A stretch of DNA of 64,000 bases from Serratia nematodiphila DZ0503SBS1 (GTDB lineage: Bacteria > Pseudomonadota > Gammaproteobacteria > Enterobacterales > Enterobacteriaceae), in the NCBI RefSeq assembly GCF_000738675.1, contig NZ_JPUX01000002.1:186001-250000 (forward strand). Direction: 5' to 3'. The translations under genes were made by a program, and so were the position numbers. The notes beneath the pieces were generated by a model. That model ran no database searches. It worked only from the letters and a program-made list of their open reading frames with translations, and was not told the origin of the DNA. Within the stretch, counting starts at the first letter, position 1, and the number at the start of each line of letters is the position of its first letter. Of this stretch, positions 16,750 to 26,814 are shown one piece after another.

Positions 16750-18240
16750 ATGACGAAAAAAACCACCCTGCTGCAATTCTTCCACTGGTACTACCCCGAC
16801 GGCGGCAAACTGTGGCAGGAGGCCGCCGAGCGCGCCCCGCACCTGGCCGAACTGGGCATCACCGATCTGTGGCTGCCGCCCGCCTGCAAGGGCGCTTCCG
16901 GCGGCTACTCCGTCGGCTACGATACTTACGATCTGTTCGATCTGGGCGAGTTTGACCAGAAAGGCAGCGTGGCGACCAAATACGGCGACAAGGCGGCGCT
17001 GGAACACGCCGCCAATACGCTGCGCGAACACGGCGTGGGCGTGATTTACGATGTGGTGTTCAACCACAAGCTCGGCGCGGACGAGAAAGAACGGGTGCAC
17101 GTGTTCAAGGTGGACGCCAACAACCGCAACGACATCGACGATCAGGGCTTCGACGCGCTGGCCTACACCCGCTTCACCTTCCCCGGCCGCCAGGGCGTGC
17201 ATTCCGAATTTATCTGGGATTACAAATGCTTCAGCGGCGTCGACTATGTTGAGCAGCCGGACGACAAAGGGGTGTTCAAAATCGCCAACGACTATGGCGA
17301 CGACGGTTGGAACGATCAGGTCGACGACGAGAAAGGCAACTACGACTATCTGATGGGCGCCGACGTGGAGTTCCGCAACGCCGCCGTGACGGAGGAACTC
17401 AAATACTGGGCGCGCTGGCTGTTGGAAACCTTGCCGTGCGACGGCTTCCGCCTCGACGCCGCCAAACACATTCCCGCCTGGTTCTTCAAAGAGTGGGCGG
17501 ATCACGTGCGCGGCAGCGCGCAACGCGACCTGTTTATCGTTGCTGAATACTGGTCGCACGATCTCGGCGCGCTGCAACAATACATCGAGTTGGTGGACGG
17601 CAAGGTGATGCTGTTCGACGTGGCGCTGCACCTGAAGTTTCATCAGGCGTCGAAGCAGGGCGACGGCTTCGACATGGCGCAGATCTTCACCGATACCCTG
17701 ACCGCCGCCGATCCGGCCCACGCGGTGACGCTGGTCGCCAACCACGATACCCAGCCGCTGCAATCGCTGGAAGCGCCGGTGGAACCCTGGTTCAAACCGC
17801 TGGCCTACGCGCTGATCCTGCTGCGCGAACAGGGCGTGCCCTGCGTGTTTTACCCCGACCTGTATGGCGCCAGCTACCGCGACAAGGGGCGCGACGGCGG
17901 CGAATACCAGATCGACATGCCGGCGATCCCGGAACTGGAGAAGCTGATTGCCGCCCGCCAGCGCTTCGCCAACGGCCCGCAAACCGACTACTTCGACGAC
18001 AGCCACTGCGTGGCCTTCAGCCGCGCCGGCACTGCCGAGGCTCCCGGCTGCGTGGTGGTGCTGACCAACGGCGGCGAGAGCGGCAAGACGGTTACGCTCG
18101 GCGCCGATCTCGCGCACACCGCCTGGCGCGATTTCCTCGGCAACCGCCCGGAGGAAATCACCGCCGACGACCAGGGCAGCGCCCATTTCCCGGTTAACGC
18201 CGGCAGCGTCAGCGTCTGGGTGCCGGCCGCCAGCCTCTGA
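16750..18240 (+). CDS. amyA: cytoplasmic alpha-amylase (GH13)
   Basis: 496 residues, no signal peptide, matching E. coli AmyA in length and style. GH13 regions in order: DVVFNHK (region I), GFRLDAAKH with nucleophile Asp near residue 236, VAEYW with acid/base Glu near 265, and VANHDTQ with the transition-state Asp near 333. It hydrolyses alpha-1,4 links in maltodextrins or glycogen in the cytoplasm. Monocistronic; the SD is weak. Confidence 0.93.
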   Translation: MTKKTTLLQFFHWYYPDGGKLWQEAAERAPHLAELGITDLWLPPACKGASGGYSVGYDTYDLFDLGEFDQKGSVATKYGDKAALEHAANTLREHGVGVIYDVVFNHKLGADEKERVHVFKVDANNRNDIDDQGFDALAYTRFTFPGRQGVHSEFIWDYKCFSGVDYVEQPDDKGVFKIANDYGDDGWNDQVDDEKGNYDYLMGADVEFRNAAVTEELKYWARWLLETLPCDGFRLDAAKHIPAWFFKEWADHVRGSAQRDLFIVAEYWSHDLGALQQYIELVDGKVMLFDVALHLKFHQASKQGDGFDMAQIFTDTLTAADPAHAVTLVANHDTQPLQSLEAPVEPWFKPLAYALILLREQGVPCVFYPDLYGASYRDKGRDGGEYQIDMPAIPELEKLIAARQRFANGPQTDYFDDSHCVAFSRAGTAEAPGCVVVLTNGGESGKTVTLGADLAHTAWRDFLGNRPEEITADDQGSAHFPVNAGSVSVWVPAASL

Positions 18241-18246
18241 GCGCCC

Positions 18247-18273
18247 GCCGCCGCGTAATGATGACGCGGCGGC
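18247..18273 (+). terminator. hairpin after amyA
   Basis: GCCGCCGCGT-AATGATG-ACGCGGCGGC, a perfect ten-base stem beginning six bases after the amyA stop. No T-run follows, so termination may be weak or Rho-assisted. Confidence 0.5.
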
Positions 18274-18360
18274 AAAACTAATGTTTGCCTTTCGGGTCTA
18301 ACTTACGCTATCAACTGCGCAAGCCATTCACACCGGAGCCTAAATAGGGTACAAGGCTGC

Positions 18361-19209
18361 ATGAAAATTCCAAAACGACTCCAGCCGCTGGTGGATGACG
18401 GGTTAATCGACGACGTAATCCGCCGGTTGAAAAGCGGCAAAGAAGCCGACGTGTTTATCGTGCGCTGCGGCGATGAGATCCGCTGCGCCAAAGTGTACAA
18501 AGAGGCCGAGAAGCGCAACTTCAAGCAGGCCGTCCACTATCAGGAAGGGCGCAAGGTGCGCAACAGCCGCGACGCGCGCGCCATGAGCAAAGGCTCCAAA
18601 TTCGGCCGCCAGCAGCAGGAAGAAGCCTGGCAAAACACCGAAGTGGACGCGCTGTATCTGCTGGCCAAGGCCGGGGTGCGGGTGCCGCAGCCGGATATCT
18701 GCCTGGACGGCGTGCTGCTGATGGAGCTGATCACCGACGAAGAAGGCCTGGTGGCGCCGCGCCTGAGCGATGTCATCCTGACGCCGGAACAGGCGCGCGC
18801 CGATCACGCCCTGATGATGAACTACGCGGTGCGCATGCTGTGCGCCGGGCTGGTGCACGGCGACCTGTCGGAATTCAACGTGCTGATGGATAAAGACGGA
18901 CCGGTGATCATCGATCTGCCGCAGGTGGTGGACGCCGCCGCCAACAACCACGCCAAAAGCATGTTCGAGCGCGATATCGGCAATCTGGCCGAATATTACG
19001 GCCAGTTCGCGCCGGAACTGCGCGACAGCCAATACGCCAAAGAGATTTGGGCGCTGTATCAGGAAGGCAACCTGACGCCGGACAGCGCCCTCAGCGGCCG
19101 ATTCAACGAAATCCAGAAGCGCGCCGACGTCGGCTCGGTGCTGGAAGAAATCCAGGCCGCCAGCGAGGAACACCAGCGCCGCCTCATGGCGCGCAATACG
19201 GAAGAGTAA
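18361..19209 (+). CDS. RIO1-family serine protein kinase
   Basis: 282 residues. Kinase landmarks: GKEADVFIV as the nucleotide loop with CAKVYK supplying the ATP-binding lysine, catalytic loop VHGDLSEFNVLM near residue 166, and metal-binding IIDLPQ near 183. A long flexible loop rich in Arg and Lys (YQEGRKVRNSRDARAM) is typical. In eukaryotes and archaea RIO kinases mature ribosomes; in Enterobacterales the target is not established. ATG 18361 follows AAGG. Monocistronic. Confidence 0.88.
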   Translation: MKIPKRLQPLVDDGLIDDVIRRLKSGKEADVFIVRCGDEIRCAKVYKEAEKRNFKQAVHYQEGRKVRNSRDARAMSKGSKFGRQQQEEAWQNTEVDALYLLAKAGVRVPQPDICLDGVLLMELITDEEGLVAPRLSDVILTPEQARADHALMMNYAVRMLCAGLVHGDLSEFNVLMDKDGPVIIDLPQVVDAAANNHAKSMFERDIGNLAEYYGQFAPELRDSQYAKEIWALYQEGNLTPDSALSGRFNEIQKRADVGSVLEEIQAASEEHQRRLMARNTEE

Positions 19210-19217
19210 CGCCCGCG

Positions 19218-19436
19218 CTATTCGACGCGAAACACCTCCGGCCGCTGCGGCGTCGCGGCCTCGTGATAAATATCCCCCAGATAGCCGGCGATCTCCTCTT
19301 CGCGCAGATCCGCCGGCAGCACGATATCGTAGCTGGGAGCATATTTGCGCTCCGGCAGCGTCACGCGGAACAGCCGCCATTCGCCCCCGATGCGCTTCAC
19401 GCCCAGCAGACGGCCGAACACGTTAAAAATCATCAT
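19218..19436 (-). CDS. conserved small protein of unknown function
   Basis: 72 residues, soluble: MMIFNVFGRLLGVKR at the start, then WRLFRVTLPERKYAPSYDIVLPADLREEEIAGYLGDIYHE in pieces typical of a small conserved enterobacterial family (possibly DUF7661). A GTG at 19451 would add five residues, but the ATGs at 19436 and 19433 lie eight bases after GGGGGAA. It is convergent with the RIO kinase and divergent from the AraC gene. No catalytic motif is seen. Confidence 0.65.
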   Translation of the reverse strand: MMIFNVFGRLLGVKRIGGEWRLFRVTLPERKYAPSYDIVLPADLREEEIAGYLGDIYHEAATPQRPEVFRVE

Positions 19437-19505
19437 CCGCCATTCCCCCACTCGTCGCTTTCAGGCTATAACACTGTGATGCCGCCGCAGTGAAAAGGAA
19501 AGCGT

Positions 19506-20333
19506 ATGAGTGAAAAAACGCCGCAGTTCTGGCGCGATCCGCAGTTGCCGTTCGTCGAAGCCCGCGCCATCGCGGATGGCCGCCAGGTGTGCTACAGCCT
19601 GCACAGCCACGAATTCTTTTCCATCGGCGCCATCACCGGCGGCGTCAGCACCTATGTCAACGGCGAACGACGCATGCAGGTCAGCGCCGGCGATCTGGTT
19701 GTCATCAACCCGCAGCAGGCACACGCCTGCAACCCCATCGCCGATCGCCGTTGGTCGTACGTCATGTTCTATCTCGATCTCGCCTGGCTCGGCGCGCTGC
19801 AGCAGGAGCTGCTCGGCGGTGAGGGCGACCGTTTTGTTCCGTTCAGCCAGCCGCTCAGCCGCGATCCGGCGCTGTTCCACGGGCTGAACCGGCTTTATGC
19901 GCTGCTGACGGATCCGCTGTGCAGCGCGCTGGAAAAACAGATCGCCATGGTGGAGTATTTCAGCGCCCTGCAGCTCGGGCTGGGCGATGTCCGCCAGCCG
20001 GAGACGCCGCCACATACCCGGCTGGAGACGGCGGCGGCGTTTATCGACGCGCACTGCACCCGGCCGCTGACGCTGGACGACATTTGCCGCGCCGCCGCGC
20101 TCTCCCCTTCTTACCTGATCCGCGCCTTCCGCCAGCGTTACGGCATGACGCCGCACGCCTATCTGGTCAACCGCCGCGTACAGCACGGCCATCGGCTATT
20201 GAAAAGCGGCCTGCCGATCGCCGCGGCCGCCAGCGAAAGCGGCTTTGCCGATCAGGCGCACTTTCAGCGCACCTTCAAACAGCTGTTGGCCGCCACGCCC
20301 GGCCAGTATCAAAAACCCTCCGCCAACAGATAG
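19506..20333 (+). CDS. AraC-family transcriptional regulator
   Basis: 275 residues. The N-terminal cupin-like sensing domain (HSHEFFSIGAITGGVSTYVN, then GDLVVINPQQAHACNP) is followed by two HTH motifs: LTLDDICRAAALSPSYLIRAF and IAAAASESGFADQAHFQRTFK. The domain order fits AraC proteins that control amino-acid or drug exporters. It is convergent with and overlaps by 25 bp the LysE-type exporter, which it may regulate. Confidence 0.85.
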   Translation: MSEKTPQFWRDPQLPFVEARAIADGRQVCYSLHSHEFFSIGAITGGVSTYVNGERRMQVSAGDLVVINPQQAHACNPIADRRWSYVMFYLDLAWLGALQQELLGGEGDRFVPFSQPLSRDPALFHGLNRLYALLTDPLCSALEKQIAMVEYFSALQLGLGDVRQPETPPHTRLETAAAFIDAHCTRPLTLDDICRAAALSPSYLIRAFRQRYGMTPHAYLVNRRVQHGHRLLKSGLPIAAAASESGFADQAHFQRTFKQLLAATPGQYQKPSANR

Positions 20334-20899
20334 CAAGCGCTGGCCGCCAGCAACGCCGCCATCGCGCGATTAAAGCGCTGTACGTTGCGCGCCTGCCCGA
20401 ACAGGCCGCGCAGCATCGCGCCGACATAGGCCCAGCAGGCTACCGAGGCATAGCAAATCACGAAGTAGAGCCCGGCGAACTGCCATAGCAACAGCATGTC
20501 GCCATCGCCGACAAAGGCGCCGAGGCTGGCCACCGACGCCAGCCATGCCTTGGGATTCAGCCATTGCATCAGCGCGCCGTACCAGCAGGAAGGCGCTTGC
20601 GCCGCGCCGTTGCCCAGCCTGCCATCGTCAAACGCCAGCCGATAGGCCATAAACAGCAGAAAGGCCACGCCGGCCCACTGGATCAAGCGGGTCAGCCCCG
20701 GCCACAGGATCAGCAGTTGGTGCATGCCCAATCCCAACAGCACCAGCAACAGGGTAAACCCCAGCGTGGCGCCAAACACATGGCGCTGGGTCGCGCCAAA
20801 GCCGAATTGCGCCCCGGCGCTCAATGCGACGATGTTGACCGGGCCGGGAGTGATGGAGGCCGCCAGCGCAAACGCGGCCATGGAAAGGTAGATATTCAT
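20309..20899 (-). CDS. LysE/RhtB-family amino-acid exporter
   Basis: 196 residues with six predicted spans. The family signature is SITPGPVNIVALSAGAQFG at the N-terminus, with GATLGFTLLLVLLGLG and WLNPKAWLASVA further on. It exports amino acids by proton exchange; the substrate is unknown. ATG 20899 has AGGTG about nine bases upstream; a GTG at 20908 adds three residues. Its 3' end overlaps the AraC gene tail to tail. Confidence 0.85.
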   Translation of the reverse strand: MNIYLSMAAFALAASITPGPVNIVALSAGAQFGFGATQRHVFGATLGFTLLLVLLGLGMHQLLILWPGLTRLIQWAGVAFLLFMAYRLAFDDGRLGNGAAQAPSCWYGALMQWLNPKAWLASVASLGAFVGDGDMLLLWQFAGLYFVICYASVACWAYVGAMLRGLFGQARNVQRFNRAMAALLAASACYLLAEGF

Positions 20900-20982
20900 G
20901 ATGGACACCTGAGAAAATATTCACAGGCGCCAGAATGCCGACCGCCGCCGACAGCGTATTGAACAGAATTACCCTATTCGGT

Positions 20983-21888
20983 TTAGCGCACGGCGACGGC
21001 CCGGCGGCGCGGCAGCCCGAAGGTGTTGACCGCCATGCCGGCCAGCACCAGCAATGCGCCGCCGAACTGCGCCGGCGACAACGCTTCGTCCAGCAGCAGC
21101 CAGGCGGCGAACAGCCCGACCAGCGGCACCAGCAGCGTCAGCGGCGCAACGCGCCAGGTTTCATAGCGCCCCAGCAGGCTGCCCCACACCGAATAACCGA
21201 ACAGCGTGGCGGCGAACGCCAGATAGGCCACCGCCAGCCAGGTGCCAACCTGCACATGGCTCAGGCTGCTCAGCACCACCTCAGGGCCGTCGAACAGCCA
21301 GCTGCAGGCCAGGAACGGCACGACCGGGATCGGCGCGCTCCACACCACCAGCGATAAGATATTACGCTGCGGGAAACCGGCCAGGATCTTCTTGTTGGTC
21401 AGGTTTCCCAGCGCCCAGGAAAACGCCGCCGCCAGCGTCAACAGCAGGCCCGCCAGGGGGACCGCGCCGCTGCCCGGCTTATGCAGGCTGGCCTGCGCCA
21501 GCACCAGCATGCCGCCGCTGGCGATAGCGATGCCGACGAAATGGTTGATCCGCAGCTTTTCGCCCATCAGCACAACGCCCAACAGCAGGGTGAAGAACAC
21601 CTGCGCCTGCAGCACCAGCGAGGCCAGCCCCGCCGGCATGCCCACCTTGATGGCGACGAACAAAAACGCGAACTGCGCGAAGCTCATGGTCATGCCGTAC
21701 AGCAGCAGCCATCTCCACGGAATAGTCGGGCGCGGGATAAAGAAGATCGCCGGCAACGCCACCAGCAAAAAACGCATCCCGGCCAGCAGAAACGGCGGCA
21801 TACCCTGTAAACCGAACTTGATCACGACGAAATTCACGCCCCAGATCACCACCACCAACAGCGCCAACAGCCGATCGCGCAATGTCAT
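20983..21888 (-). CDS. eamA: O-acetylserine/cysteine exporter EamA
   Basis: 301 residues with ten spans and two EamA repeats. It closely follows E. coli EamA: LLALLVVVIWGVNFVVIK at the start, GMPAGLASLVLQAQVFFT, LTLAAAFSWALGNLTNKK and GRYETWRVAPLTLLVP. EamA exports cysteine-pathway metabolites. An upstream start at 21942 would add 18 residues unlike the family, so ATG 21888 is used. Monocistronic. Confidence 0.88.
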   Translation of the reverse strand: MTLRDRLLALLVVVIWGVNFVVIKFGLQGMPPFLLAGMRFLLVALPAIFFIPRPTIPWRWLLLYGMTMSFAQFAFLFVAIKVGMPAGLASLVLQAQVFFTLLLGVVLMGEKLRINHFVGIAIASGGMLVLAQASLHKPGSGAVPLAGLLLTLAAAFSWALGNLTNKKILAGFPQRNILSLVVWSAPIPVVPFLACSWLFDGPEVVLSSLSHVQVGTWLAVAYLAFAATLFGYSVWGSLLGRYETWRVAPLTLLVPLVGLFAAWLLLDEALSPAQFGGALLVLAGMAVNTFGLPRRRAVAVR

Positions 21889-21975
21889 CCTCGCCCCGCT
21901 TATCCCATTGAAAATTCGCTTTGCCTTGCAGGTTACAACCAAACCGGGCGCATGGACACCGGCAAACGCCGGCGA

Positions 21976-22269
21976 TTATTCCGGCATCAGGCCGATAAAG
22001 GTGGTCTTCTTGCGCGGGCCGGTCATCAGCGCTTCCAGCTTCTCCACGCACTGCAGGTAGTGCGGGGTCTGCTTGTGCGCCGCCACCGCCTGCTCGTCGC
22101 GATAGGCTTCGTAGATGTAAAACCGCGTCGGGATCTGTTCATCCTGCAGCACATCGAAGCGCAGGTTGCCCGGCTCTTCGATCGCGCCCAGGTGATTGGC
22201 GCGGAAAACATCGATAAATTCGTCGATTTTGTCTTGTTTAACGTTGATCTCAACCAATGTGACGTGCAT
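21976..22269 (-). CDS. lsrG: autoinducer-2-phosphate isomerase LsrG
   Basis: 97 residues, one ABM-fold domain. The sequence closely follows E. coli Lsr[53 protein letters not shown] and MTGPRKK. LsrG isomerises phospho-AI-2 (P-HPD) to 3-hydroxy-2,4-pentadione-5-phosphate in the cytoplasm. In E. coli it ends the lsrACDBFG operon. Here no transporter or LsrF gene adjoins it; only lsrK, divergent and frameshifted, lies next door. Confidence 0.9.
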   Translation of the reverse strand: MHVTLVEINVKQDKIDEFIDVFRANHLGAIEEPGNLRFDVLQDEQIPTRFYIYEAYRDEQAVAAHKQTPHYLQCVEKLEALMTGPRKKTTFIGLMPE

Positions 22270-22462
22270 GGCAACTCCTTGTTTAAACGGCGCGCCGTAA
22301 CATGGCGCTTTCCAACCATAGGTTTATTCCCGTCGATTGCCCTGCCGCAACGGCAATTTTGCCGCCTGGCTCACAAATCGCGTCGGCGACGCCCACTCCT
22401 CCCCCGGCGGGGTAAGGCGGCGGCATCTATAGTTAACATTCCTCCCCCTGAGAGCATAGGCT

Positions 22463-24027
22463 ATGGATAACTACTTGATGGCGCTGGACGCAGGAACGGG
22501 CAGCATTCGCGCGGTGATCTTCGATCTGGCGGGTAACCAGATCGCGCACGGCCAGGCGGAGTGGCAACACCTCGCGGTGCCGGGCGTGCCCGGCTCGATG
22601 GAGTTTGACCTCAGCCGCAACTGGCAGCTGGCCTGCCAGTGCATCCGCCAGGCGATGCAACGTGCAGGATTGAGCGCTCAGGCGATCCGCGCGGTGGCCT
22701 GCTGCTCGATGCGTGAAGGCATCGTGCTGTACGACCGCAACGGCGTGCCGATCTGGGCCTGCGCCAACGTCGACGCACGCGCCAGCCACGAAGTCAGCGA
22801 GCTGAAAGAGCTGCACAACCACGGCTTCGAACGCGAGGTGTACCAGCACTCCGGCCAGACGCTGGCGCTGAGCGCCATGCCGCGTCTGCTGTGGCTGGCG
22901 CACCATCGGCCGGACATCTACCGCCAGGCGGCGACGCTGACCATGATCAGCGACTGGCTGGCCAACATGCTGAGCGGCGAACTGGCGGTCGATCCTTCCA
23001 ACGCCGGCACTACCGGCATGCTGGATCTGACCAGCCGCGATTGGCGGCCGGCATTGCTCGACATGGCCGGCCTGCGCGCCGATATTCTGTCGCCGGTGAA
23101 AGAGACCGGCAGCGTGCTGGGGCGCGTCACCGAACAGGCGGCGCAGGAGAGCGGGCTGCTGCGCGGCACCCCGGTGGTGATGGGCGGCGGCGACGTGCAG
23201 CTCGGCAGCCTGGGGCTCGGCATCGTGCGCGCCGGGCAGACGGCGGTGCTCGGCGGCACCTTCTGGCAGCAAATCGTCAACCTGCCGGAGCCGGCCATCG
23301 ATCCGGAGATGAACATCCGCATCAACCCCCACGTCATTCCCGGCATGGCGCAGGCGGAATCCATCAGCTTCTTTACCGGCCTGACCATGCGCTGGTTCCG
23401 CGACGCCTTCTGCGCGGAAGAAAAACTGCTGGCGGAGCGGCTGGGGGTCGACGCCTACAGCCTGCTGGAAGAGATGGCGGCCAGAGTGCCGCCGGGCGCC
23501 TACGGCGTGATGCCGATTTTCTCCGACGCCATGCATTTCAAAACCTGGTATCACGCGGCGCCGTCGTTCATCAACATGTCGATCGACCCGGAGCGCTGCA
23601 ACAAACAGACGCTGTTTCGCGCGCTGGAGGAGAATGCCGCCATCGTCTCCGCCTGCAATCTGGAACAGATCGCCGCCTTCTCCGGCGTGCAGGCCCGTTC
23701 GCTGGTGTTCGCCGGCGGCGGGCCAAGGGCAAGCTGTGGAGCCAAATCCTCAGCGACGTCACCGGGCTGACGGTGCGGGTGCCGGTGGTGAAAGAGGCCA
23801 CCGCGCTGGGCTGCGCGATCGCCGCCGGCGTCGGCGCCGGGCTGTATGCATCGCTGGCCGAAACCGGCGAGCGCCTGGTGCGCTGGGAGCGCGAGCATCA
23901 GCCGGACATGACCCACCACGCGCTGTATCAGGAACAGAAAGAAACCTGGCGGCGGGTCTACGCCGATCAGTTGACGCTGGTGGACAACGGCCTGACCACC
24001 TCGCTGTGGAAAGCGCCGGGGCTGTAA
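22463..24027 (+). pseudogene. lsrK: autoinducer-2 kinase LsrK, frameshifted
   Basis: FGGY-family kinase closely resembling E. coli LsrK from [17 protein letters not shown] to [10 protein letters not shown]. The first frame encodes about 420 correct residues to SLVFAGGG near 23722, then loses the match. The next frame resumes at [14 protein letters not shown] and continues to 24027. A single missing base in the GGCGGCGGG tract explains both. The predicted product stops at residue 435 and lacks the last part of the ATP-binding domain, so AI-2 phosphorylation is probably lost, unless this is a sequencing error in a G-rich tract. Intact length would be about 521 residues. Confidence 0.88.
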
Positions 24028-24247
24028 GCGCCACGCGGCATTCGGTCATAACCTTATGCCGTTTTATTCCTTTCCCCTCGGCGCGGCGCAAGCCGCGCTT
24101 TAACTCACTGCCGCGATTGTTTCCCCTCAGAAACAGTGTAACCACCGCAGATGGATTTATCCGCGACTTGCACCTGCCGTAGATTGTGACTTCGGTCACA
24201 CCGCGCCCCGCGCGCGGCCTGCGCATTCACCTGAGACGAGCGGCATT

Positions 24248-25432
24248 ATGCTGAATAATAAAGATAACCCTGCATCATCCCCGTGGCCGGCGATCTTCTC
24301 GCTGACGGTCGCCTGTTTTGTCATGGTCACCACCGAGTTTCTGCCGATCGGCCTGCTGACCAACATCGCCCCTTCGCTCGGTGTCAGCACCGGCACCGCC
24401 GGGCTGATGGTCACCATGCCCGGCATCGTGGCGGCGGTGGCCGCACCGGTATTGAGCCTGGCTTCCGGCCGGCTGGACAGACGCCTGCTGATGCTGGGGC
24501 TGTCGCTGCTGCTGATGGTGTCCAACCTGGTGGCGGCGCTGGCCGTCAACTTCCCGATGATGCTGCTGGGCCGCGTGCTGCTGGGCATCTGCGTCGGCGG
24601 CTTCTGGTCGTTCGCCGCCAACTACGGCCGCCATCTGGTGCCGGAAGCCAGCCAGGGCCGCGCCACCGCGCTGATCCTCAGCGGCATCTCGGTCGGCGCG
24701 GTGTGCGGCGTGCCGGCCGGGGCGCTGATCGGCGATCTGTTTGGCTGGCGCGCCGCCTTCTTCGGCGGTGCGGCGCTGGCGGTCGGCGTACTGTTGGCGC
24801 AGCTGCGTTTGCTGACCTCGGTGCCACCGTCCCGGCCGGTCACGCCGCGCGATCTGGTACTGCCGCTGCGCCTGCCGATGGCGCGCATCGGCCTGATCGC
24901 CATCGTGCTGTTGTTCATCGGCCACTTCGCCGCCTACACCTATCTGCGGCCCCTGCTGCAGCAGGTGTTCGTGCTCAGCCCGTCGGCGATCTCGCTGCAG
25001 CTGTTGGCCTATGGCGCCATCGGCCTGCTGGGCACTTTCCTCGGCGAGCGTCTGGGGGAATACAGCCTGCGCGCCACCTTTATTCTGATCGCCGCCATGC
25101 TGGCGGGCATTTTGATCGTTTCGCCGCTGCTCAGCGGCCTCGCCGGCGCCACGCTGATGGTGCTGGTGTGGGGGCTGGCCTTTGGCGCCGTCCCGGTGTG
25201 CGCCACCAACTGGATGTTCGCCGCGGTGCCGCAGGCGCCGGAAGCCGGCCAGGCGCTGTTGGTGTGCGTCATCCAGATCGCGCTGGCCTCCGGCGCGCTG
25301 CTGGGCGGCGAGGTGGTGGACTGGCAGGGCGTCAGCAGCGCCATGCTGTTCGGCGGCGCGCTGATCCTCTCCGCCACGCTGGTGTTCGGCCTCAGCTTGC
25401 GCTCCGGCGCGATTGGCGCTAAACAGTGTTAA
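24248..25432 (+). CDS. MFS sugar/drug exporter (DHA1, YdhP/AraJ-like)
   Basis: 394 residues with 12 predicted spans. The N-terminus carries FVMVTTEFLPIGLL, typical of the arabinose-efflux DHA1 group. Motif A-like ASGRLDRRLLM joins TM2 and TM3, and GRVLLGICVGGFWSFAA is the TM4 region. The substrate is unknown. A perfect inverted repeat and a LysR gene follow on the same strand, so the regulator may not be co-transcribed. Confidence 0.82.
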   Translation: MLNNKDNPASSPWPAIFSLTVACFVMVTTEFLPIGLLTNIAPSLGVSTGTAGLMVTMPGIVAAVAAPVLSLASGRLDRRLLMLGLSLLLMVSNLVAALAVNFPMMLLGRVLLGICVGGFWSFAANYGRHLVPEASQGRATALILSGISVGAVCGVPAGALIGDLFGWRAAFFGGAALAVGVLLAQLRLLTSVPPSRPVTPRDLVLPLRLPMARIGLIAIVLLFIGHFAAYTYLRPLLQQVFVLSPSAISLQLLAYGAIGLLGTFLGERLGEYSLRATFILIAAMLAGILIVSPLLSGLAGATLMVLVWGLAFGAVPVCATNWMFAAVPQAPEAGQALLVCVIQIALASGALLGGEVVDWQGVSSAMLFGGALILSATLVFGLSLRSGAIGAKQC

Positions 25433-25452
25433 TCATTATCTATCTGCAGAAA

Positions 25453-25478
25453 CATGCCCCGGTCACCGCCGGGGCATG
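25453..25478 (+). terminator. inverted repeat between MFS gene and lysR
   Basis: CATGCCCCGG-TCACCG-CCGGGGCATG, a perfect ten-base stem 20 bp after the MFS stop and 14 bp before the lysR start. No T-run follows, so it may be a weak terminator or a structure affecting LysR translation. Confidence 0.45.
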
Positions 25479-25492
25479 GCGTTGAGAATCCT

Positions 25493-26410
25493 ATGGACCA
25501 TCATTTGCTCGCTATCCGGGTATTTAACCGCGTGGTGGAAACCGGCGGCTTTACCCGCACCGCCGATTCGCTGGGCATGCCGAAAGCGACGGTCACCAAG
25601 CTGATCCAAAATCTGGAGGATCACCTGCAGACCAAGCTGTTTCAGCGCACCACTCGCAGCGTGTCGGTCACCCGCGAAGGCGAATGCTATTACCAAAATA
25701 CGGTGAAATGGCTGGCGGATTTGGAGCAGATGGAAGGCTGCCTGACCGAGTCGCAAAGTTCTCCGCAGGGCGTGCTGCGCATCGACACCGGCAGCGGCAC
25801 CGCTCGCCAACTGCTGTTGCCGGCGCTGCCCGGCTTTTTGGAACGCTACCCGCAAATCCAAATCGATCTCAGCATCGGCGATCGCGTTATCGATCTGATC
25901 AGCGACAGCGCCGACTGCGTGATCCGCAGCGGCCCATTGGCCGACTCCAGCCTGATCGCCCGGCGTCTGTTCGATCTGGACTGGGTCAGTTGCGCCACCC
26001 CGGCCTATCTGGCGCGCCACGGCACTCCGCGCCACCCGTGCGATCTGGAACAGGGCTTTCCGATGGTGCACTACCGCCATCCGGTCAACGACCGCATCCA
26101 TCCGCAACGCTATGTCGAGCGCGGCAAAGAGATCGCCATCCAGCAGCGCTACCCGGTCAGCATCAATGAAGGCAACGCGCTGCTGGCGGCGAGCCTGGCC
26201 GGATTAGGCATCATCCAGATTTATCGGTTTATGGCGCAGCCACACCTCGAGCGCGGCGAGCTGATCAGCCTGCTGCACGACTGGCAGCCGCCGCCGGAGC
26301 AGATGTACGTGGTCTACCCGTCCAATCGCCACCTCAGCGGCAAGCTGCGGGCGTTCATCGACTGGGCGGTGGAGACTTTTGACAGCGGCAAGATGAGCCG
26401 CACGTTGTAG
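25493..26410 (+). CDS. LysR-family transcriptional regulator
   Basis: 305 residues. The HTH covers FNRVVETGGFTRTADSLGMP then KATVTKLIQNLEDHLQTKLF, followed by RTTRSVSVTREG. The effector domain resembles the CrgA/DmlR subgroup (VLRIDTGSGTARQLLLPALP, DCVIRSGPLADSSLIARRLF). The upstream in-frame start at 25454 would lie inside an inverted repeat, so ATG 25493, which begins MDHHLLAIRVF, is used. It may control the MFS exporter just upstream. Confidence 0.85.
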   Translation: MDHHLLAIRVFNRVVETGGFTRTADSLGMPKATVTKLIQNLEDHLQTKLFQRTTRSVSVTREGECYYQNTVKWLADLEQMEGCLTESQSSPQGVLRIDTGSGTARQLLLPALPGFLERYPQIQIDLSIGDRVIDLISDSADCVIRSGPLADSSLIARRLFDLDWVSCATPAYLARHGTPRHPCDLEQGFPMVHYRHPVNDRIHPQRYVERGKEIAIQQRYPVSINEGNALLAASLAGLGIIQIYRFMAQPHLERGELISLLHDWQPPPEQMYVVYPSNRHLSGKLRAFIDWAVETFDSGKMSRTL

Positions 26411-26464
26411 CCGCACGCACTGTGGTATTATTGGCCGCATATTGATTCCCGACGGACAACCACC

Positions 26465-26806
26465 ATGGCCTATATCCCCAAAAACTATGCGAAGCTGGAA
26501 ACCGGCTACCGCGAAAAAGCGCTGAAACTGTTCCCCTGGGTGTGTGGGCGCTGCTCACGCGAATTCGTTTATTCCAACCTGCGCGAGCTGACGGTGCACC
26601 ATATCGATCACGATCACAGTAACAACCCGGAAGACGGCAGCAACTGGGAAATGCTGTGCCTGTATTGCCACGACCACGAACACTCGAAATACACCGAGGC
26701 CGATCAATACGGTTCGACGGTGGTGGCCGGTGAAGATGCGCAAAAAGATATCGGCGTCGCCACCCACAACCCGTTCGCCAACCTGAAGGCGATGATGAAG
26801 AAATAA
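26465..26806 (+). CDS. yajD: HNH nuclease-family protein YajD
   Basis: 113 residues, nearly identical in style to E. coli YajD: IPKNYAKLETGYREKALKLF, WVCGRCSREFVYSNLRELTV, HHIDHDHSNNPEDGSNWEML and CLYCHDHEHSKYTEADQYG. Two CxxC pairs bind zinc and the HH...N...H set forms the HNH active site. The cellular function is unknown. Confidence 0.95.
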   Translation: MAYIPKNYAKLETGYREKALKLFPWVCGRCSREFVYSNLRELTVHHIDHDHSNNPEDGSNWEMLCLYCHDHEHSKYTEADQYGSTVVAGEDAQKDIGVATHNPFANLKAMMKK

Positions 26807-26814
26807 TGTCGACA

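Noticed and set aside
16639..18186. 515-codon minus-strand ORF
   Set aside because: Antisense to amyA, which has all GH13 motifs; no SD and no family-like content.
23711..23730. Programmed frameshift in lsrK
   Set aside because: No heptameric slippery sequence or downstream stimulatory hairpin is evident; a single base loss in the G-rich tract is simpler.
24248..25432. Arg-rich second-frame ORF inside the MFS gene
   Set aside because: The plus-one frame of a GC-rich membrane protein gives a long open frame rich in Arg and Ala; it lacks SD and family content.
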